64,000 nucleotides of DNA, from assembly GCF_046602855.1 (NCBI RefSeq), contig NZ_JBKINJ010000003.1:1-64000 (forward strand), written 5' to 3'. The number at the start of each line of letters is the position of its first letter. Position 1 is the first letter of the stretch. The position numbers and the translations under genes were made by a program. Of this stretch, positions 62,914 through 64,000 are shown piece after piece. The stretch is from Gracilimonas sp046602855. GTDB lineage: Bacteria > Bacteroidota > Rhodothermia > Balneolales > Balneolaceae. Under the pieces are notes generated by a model. That model saw only the letters and a list, made by a program, of their open reading frames with translations, made no database searches and was not told the origin of the DNA.

Positions 62914-64000
62914 CTAATCGGTGGTTCTATATGTATTAATTACTTCCTGAAACCGACTATCGGCTACCAAGCTAGATAATTCAGGCTGAATTAATATGTT
63001 TTCAAGTGGATAATCTCTAAGAAGAGCCTGAGTCATCAATTCTATGGCTCTTTCTCTATTTCCAAGATTTTCATAGGCACTTCCTGCTCTGAATATTAGA
63101 TCAGGTAACTCCGGGGCTAATTTCAATGATCTTTCCAGATATATGACAGCTTGCAATGAATCTCCTACATCAGAATAATATGAACCAAGAACTGAAATAA
63201 GGTTTATGTTATTGGGATTAATTTCAAGCTGTTTTTCTGCAACCTCGATGGCTTTTAAATAATTAGCTCTTTCGTCTTCTTTTGCCCCTAGTAATCCTTG
63301 TAGAGAAGCCAGATTACCCCAAATTTGATAATCGTTTGGATTTATCGCTAAAGCCAGAGAGTAATATTTTGCAGCTTCTTCATAATTCGATTCAATATAA
63401 TTGACAGTGCCAAGATTAGATGCGGCTGAATAGGTTGGTTCCATTTCATATGACTCCGTGAAGTATTTTTTAGCCATTTCCCAATTAGCCATGTAGTAAT
63501 AAATAACACCAATATTTGAGTATCCGTCGTGATTATCCGGAGTTAATTGAACTACTTCATACAATGGCTTCAATGCTTTTTCATACTCACCTTTTCTGAG
63601 GTAAAAATTACCAAGCCGTTTATAACTCAACCAGAAACCCGGTTTCAGGTCAATGGCTTTTTTATAGGTTTTCTCGGCCTCTTCATACATCCCCAAGTTA
63701 TCATAGGCTTCAGCAAGGCCTCCATAGGCAACTTCATTCCCAGGTTCTTGCTCAAGAATGGAGGTGAAAACATCAATAGCTTTTTCATAGTCACCCGTAC
63801 CCAGATCCAAGAGGCCAATAGTTTGTTTGACCGGTGTCAATTCACTGTTAATCTCCATGGCCTTATTTAGGAATATTCTTGCAGAGTCAACATATGTGAC
63901 GACATTAAGTATCTCATATTTTCTCCAGTACGATTCACCAAGGGCAGCGTAGGCTAAGGCATAATCAGGATCTTCCTCTATGGCTTTATTAAAAAGCATG
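62914..64000 (-). CDS. Tetratricopeptide repeat protein, C-terminal part
   Basis: The frame is open to the right window edge, so this is a 3' fragment of at least 361 residues. It is made of about nine TPR units of roughly 34 residues: for example AYAALGESYWRKYE, AYGGLAEAYDNLGMYEEAEK, SYKRLGNFYLRKGEYEKALK and RAGSAYENLGNRERAIELMT. TPRs mediate protein contacts. In this lineage such regions often form the C-terminus of kinase or transcriptional-regulator fusions, but the N-terminal part is not in view. The ATG at 63999 is probably internal. Confidence 0.85.
   Translation of the reverse strand, partial: MLFNKAIEEDPDYALAYAALGESYWRKYEILNVVTYVDSARIFLNKAMEINSELTPVKQTIGLLDLGTGDYEKAIDVFTSILEQEPGNEVAYGGLAEAYDNLGMYEEAEKTYKKAIDLKPGFWLSYKRLGNFYLRKGEYEKALKPLYEVVQLTPDNHDGYSNIGVIYYYMANWEMAKKYFTESYEMEPTYSAASNLGTVNYIESNYEEAAKYYSLALAINPNDYQIWGNLASLQGLLGAKEDERANYLKAIEVAEKQLEINPNNINLISVLGSYYSDVGDSLQAVIYLERSLKLAPELPDLIFRAGSAYENLGNRERAIELMTQALLRDYPLENILIQPELSSLVADSRFQEVINTYRTTD

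Noticed and set aside
1..64000. CRISPR arrays, transposases, prophage genes, rRNA
   Set aside because: None recognised on either strand; the only mobile-like item is the small MITE-type repeat at 42650-42791.

Overview
The window is chromosomal DNA of moderate GC from a Gram-negative heterotroph. It most resembles the Balneolota/Rhodothermota branch of the FCB (Bacteroidota-like) group. The evidence is the order tuf, tRNA-Trp, secE, nusG, rplK, rplA, rplJ, rplL, rpoB, rpoC; many exported lipoproteins and peptidases; TonB; an eukaryote-like ProRS; a lone crtI; and promoter cores of the form TAnnTTTG. Clear Shine-Dalgarno sites precede rplJ, rpoB, rpoC, ytxH and doxX, which is less typical of Bacteroidia proper. 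The taxonomic placement is inference. I see no CRISPR array, prophage, insertion-sequence transposase or rRNA.

Layout. 1-11.5 kb: informational operon, with an RNA hairpin between tuf and tRNA-Trp, a hairpin pair between rplL and rpoB, TTG starts on both rpoB and rpoC, and a terminator after rpoC. 11.6-17.5 kb: a beta-propeller lipoprotein flanked by short hairpin repeats, a DoxX protein, and a very large secreted BNR/sortilin-like propeller. 17.5-22.1 kb: a minus-strand cluster of M28 peptidase, M20 amidohydrolase, RidA lipoprotein and exported class V PLP enzyme. 22.4-30.6 kb: YtxH protein, then an RND efflux set with one adaptor and two permeases. 30.7-44.3 kb: transaldolase-type aldolase, amidase lipoprotein, phytoene desaturase, RlpA, tRNA-Thr, rhomboid protease, serC with DUF1015, DUF1844 with a NUDIX gene, TonB, VanZ, Nnr, a small palindromic MITE-like repeat, and proS.

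44.5-54.5 kb: tRNA-Met (CAT), a TM2 protein, an S9 peptidase, a LuxR-type regulator whose receiver lacks the phospho-accepting Asp, aspS with DUF429, a soluble transhydrogenase opposite a Mn-type superoxide dismutase, and a bacilliredoxin. 54.6-64 kb: MscS channel, slipin-NfeD pair, FtsX-type permease, class C beta-lactamase-like hydrolase, a small exported protein of unknown role, and the C-terminal part of a TPR protein that runs off the right edge.

Together the accessory genes suggest a protein- and peptide-degrading, pigmented aerobe: exported M28, S9, M20 and amidase enzymes feed amino-acid use, sodA, sthA and brxA handle redox stress, and envelope functions (RlpA, TonB, RND, MscS, slipin/NfeD) are spread between. 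No large undescribed system is obvious. The best candidates for new biology are the envelope-targeted PLP enzyme/RidA pair, the phosphorylation-defective response regulator, the DUF1015-serC pair carrying a DGHHR motif, and several RNA hairpins and small repeats.
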